NCBI RefSeq assembly: GCF_020723905.1
Contig: NZ_DYHZ01000005.1
Location: forward strand, 248,001 to 312,000
Reading direction: 5' to 3'
From: Anaerolinea thermophila
GTDB lineage: Bacteria > Chloroflexota > Anaerolineae > Anaerolineales > Anaerolineaceae
Length of the DNA stretch: 64,000 nt
A program made the position numbers and the translations under genes. Positions within the stretch are counted from its first letter, which is position 1. Every line of letters begins with the position of its first letter. The notes below the pieces were generated by a model. That model searched no databases. It was not told where the DNA came from and saw nothing but the letters and a program-made list of their open reading frames with translations. Of the stretch, positions 25,857 through 34,534 are shown piece after piece.

Positions 25857-27740
25857 GTGGAAACCCATCGAATAACACAAAGTTTTACACCAGGTTCAGA
25901 AGGACAGGATAAACAGCTTCAACCAGGAAGCATGTTAGCCAACCGATACCTCATTCAGGAAGTCGTAGGTATTGGTGGTATGGGGTCAGTTTATCGCGCT
26001 CGGGACCTTCACTTTCCAAATGTAGTGAAATTGGTCGCGGTCAAAGAGATGATTAACCAGGCAAGGGATAGCCAGATCCGCCAGACCATTGTACAAAACT
26101 TTGAACGAGAAGCAAATATTCTGGCTACCCTGAATCACCCTTCCATCCCAAGGATTTTTGATTACTTTACCCATGATGAACGTTCGTACCTTGTTCTGGA
26201 ATATATTAATGGGAAAGACCTGGAAGAAATCCTTTCTGAGTCCCCAGGACCTTTGCCGGAAGATCAGGTAGTTGCCTGGGCGATTGAATTGTGTGACGTA
26301 CTGGCTTACCTGCACAACCACAAACCAGAGCCGATCATCTTCCGGGATATGAAACCCTCCAATGTGATGGTCAACCAGGATGGGCATATTGTACTGATCG
26401 ACTTTGGTATTGCGAAGATGTTCCGTGCAGGTCAGAAAGGCACCATGATCGGTACAGAGGGTTATTCGCCACCTGAACAGTATCGTGGGGAAGCCACACC
26501 CCTGGCAGATATTTATGCTTTGGGAGCAACGCTTCATCACCTGCTCACCAAACGAGATCCGCGCATTGAAACACCATTCACATTCAACGAACGTCCTGTG
26601 CGGAAATTCAATCCTTCTGTCTCTCCGGAACTGGAAGCCATTATCAACACAGCCGTTCAATATAACCCTCAGGATCGTTTCCAGAGCGCTGAAGAGATGA
26701 AAGAAGCCCTGCTCAATGCTGCCCGAAAGACGGGTGTGCTTTCGCGTATTGCTACAAAGTCATTACTGATCTCAAGCGAGGAAAACACCAAACCTCTGTG
26801 GACATTTGAATGCGAGGATGAAATCCGGGGCGGTCCGGCATTTGAAAACGGTCTTATCTATGTGGGCTCGTATGATAATAACCTGTATGCGGTAAATGCT
26901 ACCGATGGAAAATTCGTGTGGAAATTTCCAACTGAGGGTGGAATTGTTACTCGCCCGGCTTTTGGGGAAGGGTTGGTTATTTTTGGTTCAGAAGATCATC
27001 GGATTTATGCATTGAACTCCAGAAGCGGTAAAATCGCCTGGACATATCCTACAGAAGGACCGGTCCGAGGATCTCCGAAGGTTGCAGAAGGACATGCGTT
27101 TGTGGGTTCTGATGATGGTTTTCTTTATGCCATCAATCTTACTTCCAGCAGGTTGGTCTGGAAATATGATACCGGTGGACCAGTACGCTCTACCCCGTTT
27201 ATTGCGAATGATTTGATTTTCTTCGGGTCTGAAACCGGAGATTTATTCTGCATGGATTTCCGTGGCGCTGTGAAGTGGCGCTTTAAAGCCAAGCGGGCCA
27301 TTTATTCTTCTCCGCTTGTGGTTAAAGGCTCGCTCTTCTTCACATCTCTGGATTCGATTTTGTACTCGATTGATGCTCGCACGGGGTGGGCAATCTGGCG
27401 TTTCCGCATGGGAAAAGGGTCGGTATCTTCCCCGTGCAATGTGGAAAGTTACATCATTGTAGGTTCCGCAGATGGATTTATTTACTGCGTAGATGGTGGC
27501 ACGTCAAAAGAGATCTGGCGATTTAAGACCGATCATCAGGTCAGCGGTTCTCCATTAGTTTATCGAGACTCTATTTATTGCGGTGCCGCAGATGGAAATC
27601 TTTATTGTCTGGAGTATCGCACAGGAAGGTTGCGTTGGAAATTCAGCACAGGAGGGGCAATCACCAGTGCGCCAATTGTGTATAATGATATCTTGTACGT
27701 GGGTTCTGCCGATCATATTCTATATGCGCTCATTCCATAA
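25857..27740 (+). CDS. Ser/Thr protein kinase fused to a PQQ-type beta-propeller
   Basis: Phosphorylates proteins; first gene of a six-gene signalling operon. With the GTG at 25857 (GAGAGG six bases upstream) it has 627 residues; an upstream GTG at 25797 has no ribosome site. Residues about 30-300 form a Hanks kinase: GIGGMGSVYRARDL, VAVKEMI, IIFRDMKPSNVMV (Phe for the usual His, Arg and Asp kept), DFGIAKMF and GYSPPEQY. From about 320 to the end there are some seven PQQ-like blades (GSDDGFLYAINLTSSRLVWK, GSADGFIYCVDGGTSKEIWR). No transmembrane helix separates the two, so the propeller appears cytoplasmic, unlike the usual membrane kinase with an outside sensor. Confidence 0.92.
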   Translation: METHRITQSFTPGSEGQDKQLQPGSMLANRYLIQEVVGIGGMGSVYRARDLHFPNVVKLVAVKEMINQARDSQIRQTIVQNFEREANILATLNHPSIPRIFDYFTHDERSYLVLEYINGKDLEEILSESPGPLPEDQVVAWAIELCDVLAYLHNHKPEPIIFRDMKPSNVMVNQDGHIVLIDFGIAKMFRAGQKGTMIGTEGYSPPEQYRGEATPLADIYALGATLHHLLTKRDPRIETPFTFNERPVRKFNPSVSPELEAIINTAVQYNPQDRFQSAEEMKEALLNAARKTGVLSRIATKSLLISSEENTKPLWTFECEDEIRGGPAFENGLIYVGSYDNNLYAVNATDGKFVWKFPTEGGIVTRPAFGEGLVIFGSEDHRIYALNSRSGKIAWTYPTEGPVRGSPKVAEGHAFVGSDDGFLYAINLTSSRLVWKYDTGGPVRSTPFIANDLIFFGSETGDLFCMDFRGAVKWRFKAKRAIYSSPLVVKGSLFFTSLDSILYSIDARTGWAIWRFRMGKGSVSSPCNVESYIIVGSADGFIYCVDGGTSKEIWRFKTDHQVSGSPLVYRDSIYCGAADGNLYCLEYRTGRLRWKFSTGGAITSAPIVYNDILYVGSADHILYALIP

Positions 27741-27761
27741 AGCGACCAACGGGGAGGAATT

Positions 27762-28670
27762 GTGCTGGAATTTTTGAAGAAATTTATTGGCAAGAAACCC
27801 CAACCAGCGACATCAACGCCTGTGATTGGGATCGAAACGGCTCCATTATCCGAAGAGCAATTGCAATCTGTATTACCTGAAACGGTACACGTTTCGCCTC
27901 CACAATATCAGATTGGAATGGGCTTATCGGTAGGCAGACAACGTGAGGTCAACGAAGATACCATATTTGCTCTGTCTGCAACCATTGCTGATGGTGTAAG
28001 GGATCTTCCTTTTGGTATTTTTGTATTGGCTGATGGAATGGGGGGGCATGCCAGCGGAGAGGTTGCCAGTGCCGCCGCTGCAAAAACGATGGCGCAGTTT
28101 GTTTTGGATAAAATTTCGTCCTGGATGCTATCGGTTGAGCAGGAAGGTGCGGGGGAAAGCATTCAGGAAATTATGGAAAGCGGCGTCCGTGAGGCACATC
28201 GCGCGGTATTAAAAGCCGCGCCCGGGGGAGGGACTACCTTGACCGCCGTACTTGCTCTGGGAGAACAAATTACGATTGCCCATGTGGGTGATAGCCGGGT
28301 GTACTTTATTTACCCTGATGGGCGCGTACAGATAAAAACTCAAGATCATTCTCTGGTACACAGATTGAAAGAATTGGGGCAAATCACTGACAAAGAAGCC
28401 TCCACCCATCCACAAAGAAATATCCTTTATCGGGCATTAGGTCAAACCGAACCCTTCCGCCCTGATATTATTACCTGTGAATTTCCTCATCCGGGGACAC
28501 TTTTACTTTGCAGTGATGGTCTCTGGGGTGTTTTGCCAGAAGAAAGCATTGCTCATATTGTCAATACTGCTAAAAGTCCTTCTCAAGCCTGTCAAACCCT
28601 GGTTGAATCGGCGAATCTTGCAGGAGGACCAGACAACATAAGCGTGATTCTTGCACAGTATCTCTCTTAG
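27762..28670 (+). CDS. PP2C-type Ser/Thr phosphatase
   Basis: A 302-residue PPM/PP2C phosphatase, the natural opponent of the kinase 21 bases upstream. Metal-binding and core motifs: VNEDTIFALS, FVLADGMGGHASGEVAS, GGGTTLTAVLA, VAHVGDSRVYF-type strand (IAHVGDSRVYF) and LLCSDGLWG with the final GGPDNISVI. The N-terminal 45 residues are a short extension. The GTG start has GGGAGGA five bases upstream. It is cytoplasmic, without a membrane segment. Confidence 0.92.
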   Translation: MLEFLKKFIGKKPQPATSTPVIGIETAPLSEEQLQSVLPETVHVSPPQYQIGMGLSVGRQREVNEDTIFALSATIADGVRDLPFGIFVLADGMGGHASGEVASAAAAKTMAQFVLDKISSWMLSVEQEGAGESIQEIMESGVREAHRAVLKAAPGGGTTLTAVLALGEQITIAHVGDSRVYFIYPDGRVQIKTQDHSLVHRLKELGQITDKEASTHPQRNILYRALGQTEPFRPDIITCEFPHPGTLLLCSDGLWGVLPEESIAHIVNTAKSPSQACQTLVESANLAGGPDNISVILAQYLS

Positions 28671-28682
28671 CGGAGTAAAGCC

Positions 28683-30143
28683 TTGAGAGATTATTATTCT
28701 ATTTTGGGGGTCTCAATTGATGCAACGCCGGAAGAAATCCGGGCGGCTTATTTTGATTTAGCCAAAAGGAATCATCCAGATGTTACGGATGATCCCAAGG
28801 CACATGATCGGTTTGTAGAAATTCAGGAAGCCTACGAAGTGCTTTCGAATCCCTCTCGGAAAGCAAAGTACGATGCTTCGTTGCCAGAGGAGATAAAAAA
28901 AGGTCCGGCTGTAACCTTAAACGTCCGCACCAGTCGTATGGTCATTCCGAAAATCCAGGAACCTCAATTGTTTTACGCGCTGGTGGATTTAATCTGCACT
29001 GCTGAATATGATGTAAAAGAAGCGCCTCCCTTCCATATTTGCCTTGTTCTGGATCGTTCTACTTCAATGCAAGGCGCAAGAATGGACATGGTAAAGTCCA
29101 GTGCCATTAATTTGCTTAAACAATTCCGTAAGCAGGATCTGATTTCTGTTGTAGCGTTTAGCGACAGGGCTGAAGTCATCATTCCACCCACTCGTGTGAC
29201 CGACCTTGCAAAAGATGACCACCGAATCAGCATGTTACAGGTGGGGGGAGGAACGGAAATTTATCAGGGTTTGCAACTGGGTATTGAACAGCTCCGCTCT
29301 ATTGATCCTCGTTTTATGCGCCAGTTGATTTTGCTGACGGATGGGCACACTTATGGTGATGATGAAGCCTGCATTCAACTGGCTGAAGAAGCCGCACAGG
29401 ACGGCATTCAAATTAACACCATGGGAATAGGCCATGAGTGGAATGACGATTTGCTGGATAAAATAGCCACCATCAGTGGAGCCAATTCGATTTATGTGAC
29501 TTCTCCCAAGGATCTCAATAAATTCTTTGAGCAAAAATTGCAGTTGTTGAGCGATACCTATGCCCGGGGATTGTCTCTGGAGTTCACGCTAGGAGAAGGG
29601 GTGGAACTGAAATACGCTTTTCGTCTCCATCCAGAGACAACTCCTTTACCGGCCGCCAATCCCCTTCCGTTAGGCTCGCTGATGTATCATAAGAGTATGA
29701 GTTTACTCTTTGAATTTGTCATTCACCCAATTACTGCGGAAACTTCCTCCCTCTCAGTTATGACCGGAAAAATTAAAATGGAACTTCCATCCGTCCAATC
29801 ACTACGCGCTCGTTTGCCCATTCAGATCAAGCGTGTGGTGAGCGAAAATCCGGACCCGGAATCACCTCCTCCTGCTTTAATCGAAGCCCTGGGAAAATTA
29901 ACCCTTTATCGCATGCAGGAAAAAATTCAAAAAGAGGTAGAGGAAGGACAAATTGATAAAGCCACAAGGAGACTTCATTACCTGGCAACTCAATTGCTTT
30001 CTCAAGGAGACCGCGAACTGGCACATGCTGTCCTTTTAGAAGCGGAACACTTACAACAAAGTCGAACTTTTAGCCGCGAGGGGGATAAAAGAATCAAATA
30101 TGGAACGCGAGCACTCCTTTTACCTTCAGGGATGGAGCATTAG
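28683..30143 (+). CDS. DnaJ J-domain fused to a von Willebrand factor A domain
   Basis: A 486-residue fusion. Residues 3-66 are a J-domain with intact HPD at 31-33 and the final helix SNPSRKAKYDASL, so it can stimulate an Hsp70. Residues about 115-300 form a vWA domain with the MIDAS motif DRSTS at 124-128, the GGGTEIYQGL threonine loop and LLTDGHTYGDD. The C-terminal third is predicted mixed with a helical tail. The start is TTG with GGAG upstream. It follows the phosphatase by 12 bases. Kinase plus PP2C plus vWA resembles the TerY-P triad; the J-domain is an addition I do not recall as standard. Function not established. Confidence 0.88.
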   Translation: MRDYYSILGVSIDATPEEIRAAYFDLAKRNHPDVTDDPKAHDRFVEIQEAYEVLSNPSRKAKYDASLPEEIKKGPAVTLNVRTSRMVIPKIQEPQLFYALVDLICTAEYDVKEAPPFHICLVLDRSTSMQGARMDMVKSSAINLLKQFRKQDLISVVAFSDRAEVIIPPTRVTDLAKDDHRISMLQVGGGTEIYQGLQLGIEQLRSIDPRFMRQLILLTDGHTYGDDEACIQLAEEAAQDGIQINTMGIGHEWNDDLLDKIATISGANSIYVTSPKDLNKFFEQKLQLLSDTYARGLSLEFTLGEGVELKYAFRLHPETTPLPAANPLPLGSLMYHKSMSLLFEFVIHPITAETSSLSVMTGKIKMELPSVQSLRARLPIQIKRVVSENPDPESPPPALIEALGKLTLYRMQEKIQKEVEEGQIDKATRRLHYLATQLLSQGDRELAHAVLLEAEHLQQSRTFSREGDKRIKYGTRALLLPSGMEH

Positions 30144-30146
30144 TCT

Positions 30147-30668
30147 ATGATCAAGTGTCCAAATTGCCACCACGAAGAACTTCCAGGCTCTCTCTATTGC
30201 AGTGAGTGTGGTACTCAACTGGTTGTTTCTCAAACGACCACAACCCAGCATATTCAACGAAATCCCTCCGATGTTCTGGTGGTTACTCCTCCTTCACAAA
30301 TGCCACCCAAACCGGGCATTCATCCAGATACTGAAGCGGAATTCAAGGTTTTTCTCAGTTTTGTTGACAGTGGGAAGGTGATTGAGTTGTCTGGACAAAC
30401 AGAATATACCCTCGGGAGAACATCAGAAGGTCAACCTATTCTTCCTGATATTGATCTTTCCCCTTTTGACGCTTATTCGAAAGGAGTATCGCGTCTTCAT
30501 GCTGCTTTGAAAATACAAAGCCATCGTGTGGTGATTACCGATCTGGGATCTTCAAATGGTACCAGAGTAAATGGTCAAAAGATCGTTCCTCATGTGGATT
30601 ATCCGCTAAACCATGGGGATATGATATCTCTGGGGAAATTCGCTTTGCAAATTTTGATCAAAAAATAG
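30147..30668 (+). CDS. Zinc-ribbon plus FHA-domain protein
   Basis: A 173-residue protein. Residues 3-21 hold a zinc ribbon (CPNCHH then CSECG), and residues about 75-170 an FHA phosphothreonine-binding domain with YTLGRTSEG, GVSRLHAAL and LGSSNGTRVNGQ. It likely docks onto proteins phosphorylated by the kinase of this operon. It starts three bases after the J-vWA gene, so co-translation is likely. It is soluble. Confidence 0.9.
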   Translation: MIKCPNCHHEELPGSLYCSECGTQLVVSQTTTTQHIQRNPSDVLVVTPPSQMPPKPGIHPDTEAEFKVFLSFVDSGKVIELSGQTEYTLGRTSEGQPILPDIDLSPFDAYSKGVSRLHAALKIQSHRVVITDLGSSNGTRVNGQKIVPHVDYPLNHGDMISLGKFALQILIKK

Positions 30669-30677
30669 AGGTGTGCT

Positions 30678-30917
30678 ATGCCAACGGTATTAATCCACAT
30701 TATGAACGAAGATCCTGTAGCGGGTGAGGTGGAGCATCTCCCTTCTCCTACTGATAATCTGATTATTCTTAAAAACCCCCGTAAACGAGATGGTAAAGAC
30801 CTTCATTACCTGGAACCGAATGTTTCTACGGTGATATGGCCCATTTCTCGCATCAATTTCATTGAAGTCCTACCCACAGGCGAAGAAGAAGAAATCATTA
30901 CTTTCATTCGTGAATAG
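30678..30917 (+). CDS. Small hypothetical protein of the signalling operon
   Basis: A 79-residue acidic protein with no recognisable family. It shows a beta-rich pattern ([32 protein letters not shown], then [15 protein letters not shown]) and ends in a Glu-rich stretch. The ATG follows the FHA gene by nine bases with GAGGTG upstream. Gene order and the tight spacing make it part of the operon; it may be a partner of the FHA or vWA protein. No function is claimed. Confidence 0.65.
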   Translation: MPTVLIHIMNEDPVAGEVEHLPSPTDNLIILKNPRKRDGKDLHYLEPNVSTVIWPISRINFIEVLPTGEEEEIITFIRE

Positions 30918-30928
30918 GTGGTGCATCT

Positions 30929-31663
30929 GTGCCAGACCAATTTAAAAATCGAAGCATTCTTGTCGTAGATGATGAAGAAAGAATGGTGCGGTTTATCCGC
31001 CTGAATCTGGAGCATGATGGCTTTCAGGTCATTTCTGCATACCGTGGATATGAGGCATTAGAAAAAGTTCGAACCGAAATGCCCGATCTGGTATTACTGG
31101 ATGTCATGCTCCCTGATTTAGATGGTTTTGAGGTTCTCCGGCTGATTCGGGAAAGCAGTAATACCCCTGTGATCATGCTGACCGCAAAAGGAGAAGAAGA
31201 TGATCGTGTCCGCGGACTTGAACTGGGAGCGGATGATTATGTTACCAAACCTTTTAGTCCACGCGAACTGGTCAGCAGGGTCAGAGCAGTATTACGTAGA
31301 GTAGAAGCGGCCAGCCTGACAGCAAAAAATGAAATCATAGAGGTGGATGATCGTTTGAAAATAGACTTCGGCCGTCGTGAAGTATGGGTTGAAGGAAAAA
31401 CGGTGAAACTCAGACCAACAGAATATCGCCTTCTTTACCATCTGGTGCAAAATGCCGGCTGGGTGATGACCTATGAACAGTTATTGACCAAGGTTTGGGG
31501 GTATGAATACCGCGATGAAGAACATTATGTGCGGCTATATATCAACTACCTGAGACAAAAAATTGAGAAAGACCCCTCTAATCCAAAATACATTCTGACC
31601 GAAAGAGGGGTAGGGTATCGCTTTGTGGATTTCCGTAAAAATACCGAAGCCGCACAAGGTTAA
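30929..31663 (+). CDS. OmpR/PhoB-family response regulator
   Basis: A 244-residue regulator: receiver domain (residues about 9-120, LVVDDEERM acidic pair, phospho-acceptor Asp in [15 protein letters not shown] and KPFSP) and a winged-helix DNA-binding domain (about 145-240, [32 protein letters not shown]). It ends the signalling operon, 11 bases after the small gene. No histidine kinase is nearby, so its phosphodonor is unknown; control by the Ser/Thr kinase is a possibility. Confidence 0.9.
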   Translation: MPDQFKNRSILVVDDEERMVRFIRLNLEHDGFQVISAYRGYEALEKVRTEMPDLVLLDVMLPDLDGFEVLRLIRESSNTPVIMLTAKGEEDDRVRGLELGADDYVTKPFSPRELVSRVRAVLRRVEAASLTAKNEIIEVDDRLKIDFGRREVWVEGKTVKLRPTEYRLLYHLVQNAGWVMTYEQLLTKVWGYEYRDEEHYVRLYINYLRQKIEKDPSNPKYILTERGVGYRFVDFRKNTEAAQG

Positions 31664-31671
31664 GTCAGCAC

Positions 31672-31700
31672 TGGACGTCCCATTCTTTTTCTGATATATT
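31672..31700 (+). promoter_or_regulatory. Extended -10 promoter for the thioredoxin gene
   Basis: TGGACG (31672-31677), a 17-base spacer and TATATT (31695-31700) with TG one base before it. It lies 33 bases before the ATG. Confidence 0.55.
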
Positions 31701-31733
31701 GCAGTAAGAAATTGAACCTGTGGAGTGTTTTTT

Positions 31734-32087
31734 ATGATCAATGAACCTATTCATGTAACCGATGCCGCCTTTGAAAAAACGGTACTGCAGTCTTCCTTAC
31801 CTGTAATTGTAGATTTCTGGGCGCCCTGGTGTGGTCCCTGTAAAATGATCGCCCCTGTGCTGGAAAAAATTGCCAAAGAGTACGCGGGAAAGGTAATCGT
31901 GGCAAAAGTGAATACGGATGAAAATCCAGAATGGGCAATGAAATACGGGATTCAGGGTATTCCAACTTTGTTGTTTTTCTCAAATGGGAAGATTGTCCAT
32001 CGCCAGGTGGGAGCGTTGCCTGAACGAGCCCTCAGGGATATTGTGACTCAGTTCTTAGAGGTGGTTAATTCCACTCAAACCCACTAA
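31734..32087 (+). CDS. trxA: Thioredoxin
   Basis: A 117-residue cytosolic disulfide reductase with the active site WAPWCGPCKMIAPVL (CGPC) and the cis-Pro loop GIQGIPTLLFF. The usual length is 105-110. I start at ATG 31734 with GGAG about eight bases upstream; an earlier GTG at 31725 would only add three residues. Single gene with promoter and terminator. Confidence 0.93.
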   Translation: MINEPIHVTDAAFEKTVLQSSLPVIVDFWAPWCGPCKMIAPVLEKIAKEYAGKVIVAKVNTDENPEWAMKYGIQGIPTLLFFSNGKIVHRQVGALPERALRDIVTQFLEVVNSTQTH

Positions 32088-32107
32088 CTTGAGGTTTTAT
32101 AAGAAGG

Positions 32108-32133
32108 CTCCGCCGACAAGGCGGAGTTTTTTT
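32108..32133 (+). terminator. Rho-independent terminator after thioredoxin
   Basis: Perfect seven-base stem CTCCGCC/GGCGGAG with a five-base loop and seven T residues. Confidence 0.9.
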
Positions 32134-33217
32134 ATTGCTGTTGGAGTATAGAAGATATGAGAAAACCAGCAATTTGATCAGCCCCATTGGTTTTCTGTTT
32201 TCTACGGGGTAATTGGAGTAACTGGTTTACACTTTCCAGGAGGGATTCTTCCCAGAATAAGTCTTCAGGAATTTCTATACCTCCCATTTCTTCTCTAACA
32301 AAACGAGCCAGGGGGGGAGATTCCCGAAATTTAAGGCGAGGAATGTAGCCGTAAGGAACGCCTGTCCAGCAGGCTTCAGCCAGTGTGCTGTAACCAAGTT
32401 TTCCGATTACCGCATCGCAAGCATTCATTAGATCGGTATGGTAATAACCGGAACGGTGAGGCAACAAAATTAAGTTTTTTTGTTTTGAAGCAAAACTTGC
32501 TCCCCCAGGAACGATGAAATAGGTATCTGGCATTTTCTGAAGCATTTCAACGGGAAACCGGTTACTTTCAATACCCCCCATAGTAATGAGTACAACCGGG
32601 GCATTTTGAGGAATCTCAAGGGAAGTACGTATCGCCTCTCTTGAGGTGTAAATAGGCCTGCTTATCGGATCAACAATCAGATGACATGGTTCAGGTTTAC
32701 AAAAGGGTATTGCCTGGACGTGAAAGGAACACTGGGCGTACAATTCTTTCAAATATTCGATAAAGGGTATAAAACCCGGTTCTTCCGAAAGATATCCTTC
32801 GTAAATCCAATCCCAGGTAAAATTTTCAATTAGCACAGAAGGTACATGAATGCGTTTAGCAACCGAAATACCTAAAGGGGAGATGTCACAAAGTATTGCT
32901 TTGATTTCTTTTTCCTTTGCCTCTTCAGATAGCTTTACTACCACAGGCTCAGAAATCGGGTAAAAACTTTCCAACGCTCTGAGGGTGGCAGGGAGATCTT
33001 CCTGCAAAGAATTGATTTGCACCAACCCAATGTCGCAAGCCAGCGGATGAATTGTATAATTAGTTAGTCGAGAGTCATCGAAAAACCATTGAGGAACAGT
33101 TGTGTATACCTCAAACCATAGATCACGTCGTTTTTGTAAGCAAGCCAGCATTACAGCCGTAGCCCTTGCGGCATGTCCAAAGCCATGAGGTGTGATAAAG
33201 TAAGCAAGATGGATCAT
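32132..33217 (-). CDS. GT-B-fold glycosyltransferase-like protein, L-arabinokinase N-domain type
   Basis: A 361-residue soluble protein. The N-terminal FITPHGFGHAARATAVML motif and the late GKLGYSTLAEACWTGVPYGYIPR donor-site-like motif are those of MurG/GT28-type folds, and are close in kind to the N-terminal glycosyltransferase-like domain of plant L-arabinokinase. It may bind a nucleotide sugar. I start at M34 of the longer frame (ATG 33217); there is no clear ribosome site. The longer reading overlaps the lipoprotein gene. Function unassigned. Confidence 0.6.
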   Translation of the reverse strand: MIHLAYFITPHGFGHAARATAVMLACLQKRRDLWFEVYTTVPQWFFDDSRLTNYTIHPLACDIGLVQINSLQEDLPATLRALESFYPISEPVVVKLSEEAKEKEIKAILCDISPLGISVAKRIHVPSVLIENFTWDWIYEGYLSEEPGFIPFIEYLKELYAQCSFHVQAIPFCKPEPCHLIVDPISRPIYTSREAIRTSLEIPQNAPVVLITMGGIESNRFPVEMLQKMPDTYFIVPGGASFASKQKNLILLPHRSGYYHTDLMNACDAVIGKLGYSTLAEACWTGVPYGYIPRLKFRESPPLARFVREEMGGIEIPEDLFWEESLLESVNQLLQLPRRKQKTNGADQIAGFLISSILQQQ

Positions 33218-33296
33218 AATAATTAAGCCAGAAGTATAACACTGCATTTCCGTAAGCCAAGGTATTGGATGTGTCTTCAAACCGGGAGGATTGACG

Positions 33297-34499
33297 ATGA
33301 AACACAAAACCCACAAATTACTTCCTTTGATTTTTATCTTTTTACTTTCGGGTTGTAATTTACTGGCAACTCCGCAAGTAGATGAAAATCAAATTGCCAC
33401 TCAAAGTGCTCTAATCATCCAGCAAGCCGCACAAGCCACTGCAACGGCCTATGCAATGGAAACGGAAATGGCAAATATAGCCACCAAAGCGGCGCTATTG
33501 GGTGCAACGTTTACACCGACATTTACAGCGGTTCCACCCAGTAGCACTCCATTGCCCACGTCAACATTACCACCAACCCAAACACCCTTGCCTTCTTTTA
33601 CGCCATTTCCTACATTCACTCCAATTCCTACGGCAACTCCTGTTCCATGCAACCGTGCTGGCTTTGTTGCTGATGTGACCATTCCAGATGGTACAATCAT
33701 TCCACCCGGAGCAACTTTTACAAAAGTTTGGCGGCTGAAAAATAATGGCACTTGCACCTGGAATACGAATTACTCTGTGGTGTTTTCTGGTGGAGATCGA
33801 ATGGGTGGGGCTTCTCCAACTCCGCTTACAGCAAACGTCGTGCCAGGAGAAACCATTGACATTTCAATTACCTTTACGGCTCCTACTACTGAAGGGAAAT
33901 ACCGCAGTAACTGGAAACTCCGCGCTGCCGATGGAACAGAATTTGGTTTAGGTTCCAGGAATTCAGCATTCTATGTTGATATTGAGGTAAAAAGCGGTAC
34001 CTCCGCTTATCCCTTTGACTTTGTCTTAATGGTTTGTTCTGCAGAGTGGAGTAGTGGCGCCGGCACGTTACCTTGTCCCGGAACAGATGGTGATGCAAAA
34101 GGTTTTGTGTTAGTTCAGCAAAAACCTCAACTGGAAAGTGGTGTTGTGGATGATGAACCGGCTCTCATTACACAACCTCAGGCAATCACCGATGGCACCC
34201 TGAGAGGAAAATTCCCGGGATATAAGGTACAAACCGGGGACAAATTCAAAGCCATCATTGGCTGCAGTTACAACTACAAATCCTGTGATATGCGTTTTCA
34301 ACTTGATTACCAGATTGGCTCTGACCCTATTCAAACTCTTGCCTACTGGAATGAGGTTTACGATGAAACTTTTCACAGTGTTGAGGTGGATCTCAGTCCG
34401 CTCAATGGAAAGACTGTGCGTTTCATCCTCACTGTGTTAGCCAATGGAGAAATGAAGCAAGATCGAGGGATTTGGTTAGCCCCTCGAATCGTTCGATAA
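33297..34499 (+). CDS. Lipoprotein with Pro/Thr linker and NBR1-like Ig domain
   Basis: A 400-residue exported lipoprotein. Signal peptide with lipobox LLSGC (Cys near 20), a helical stretch, then a long Pro/Thr-rich linker (about 60-115). Residues about 120-225 are an Ig-like domain of the NBR1 type (IPDGTIIPPGATFTKVWRLK, NNGTCTWNTNYSVVF, FTAPTTEGKYRSNWKLR). The C-terminal 170 residues are a beta-rich domain I do not recognise. ATG 33297 has GGGAGGA six bases upstream. Such proteins are common in Chloroflexota and probably bind extracellular polymers; substrate unknown. Confidence 0.8.
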   Translation: MKHKTHKLLPLIFIFLLSGCNLLATPQVDENQIATQSALIIQQAAQATATAYAMETEMANIATKAALLGATFTPTFTAVPPSSTPLPTSTLPPTQTPLPSFTPFPTFTPIPTATPVPCNRAGFVADVTIPDGTIIPPGATFTKVWRLKNNGTCTWNTNYSVVFSGGDRMGGASPTPLTANVVPGETIDISITFTAPTTEGKYRSNWKLRAADGTEFGLGSRNSAFYVDIEVKSGTSAYPFDFVLMVCSAEWSSGAGTLPCPGTDGDAKGFVLVQQKPQLESGVVDDEPALITQPQAITDGTLRGKFPGYKVQTGDKFKAIIGCSYNYKSCDMRFQLDYQIGSDPIQTLAYWNEVYDETFHSVEVDLSPLNGKTVRFILTVLANGEMKQDRGIWLAPRIVR

Positions 34500-34534
34500 T
34501 GCTCTTGACCAAATTGAAAGTGGAGGATTGAACC

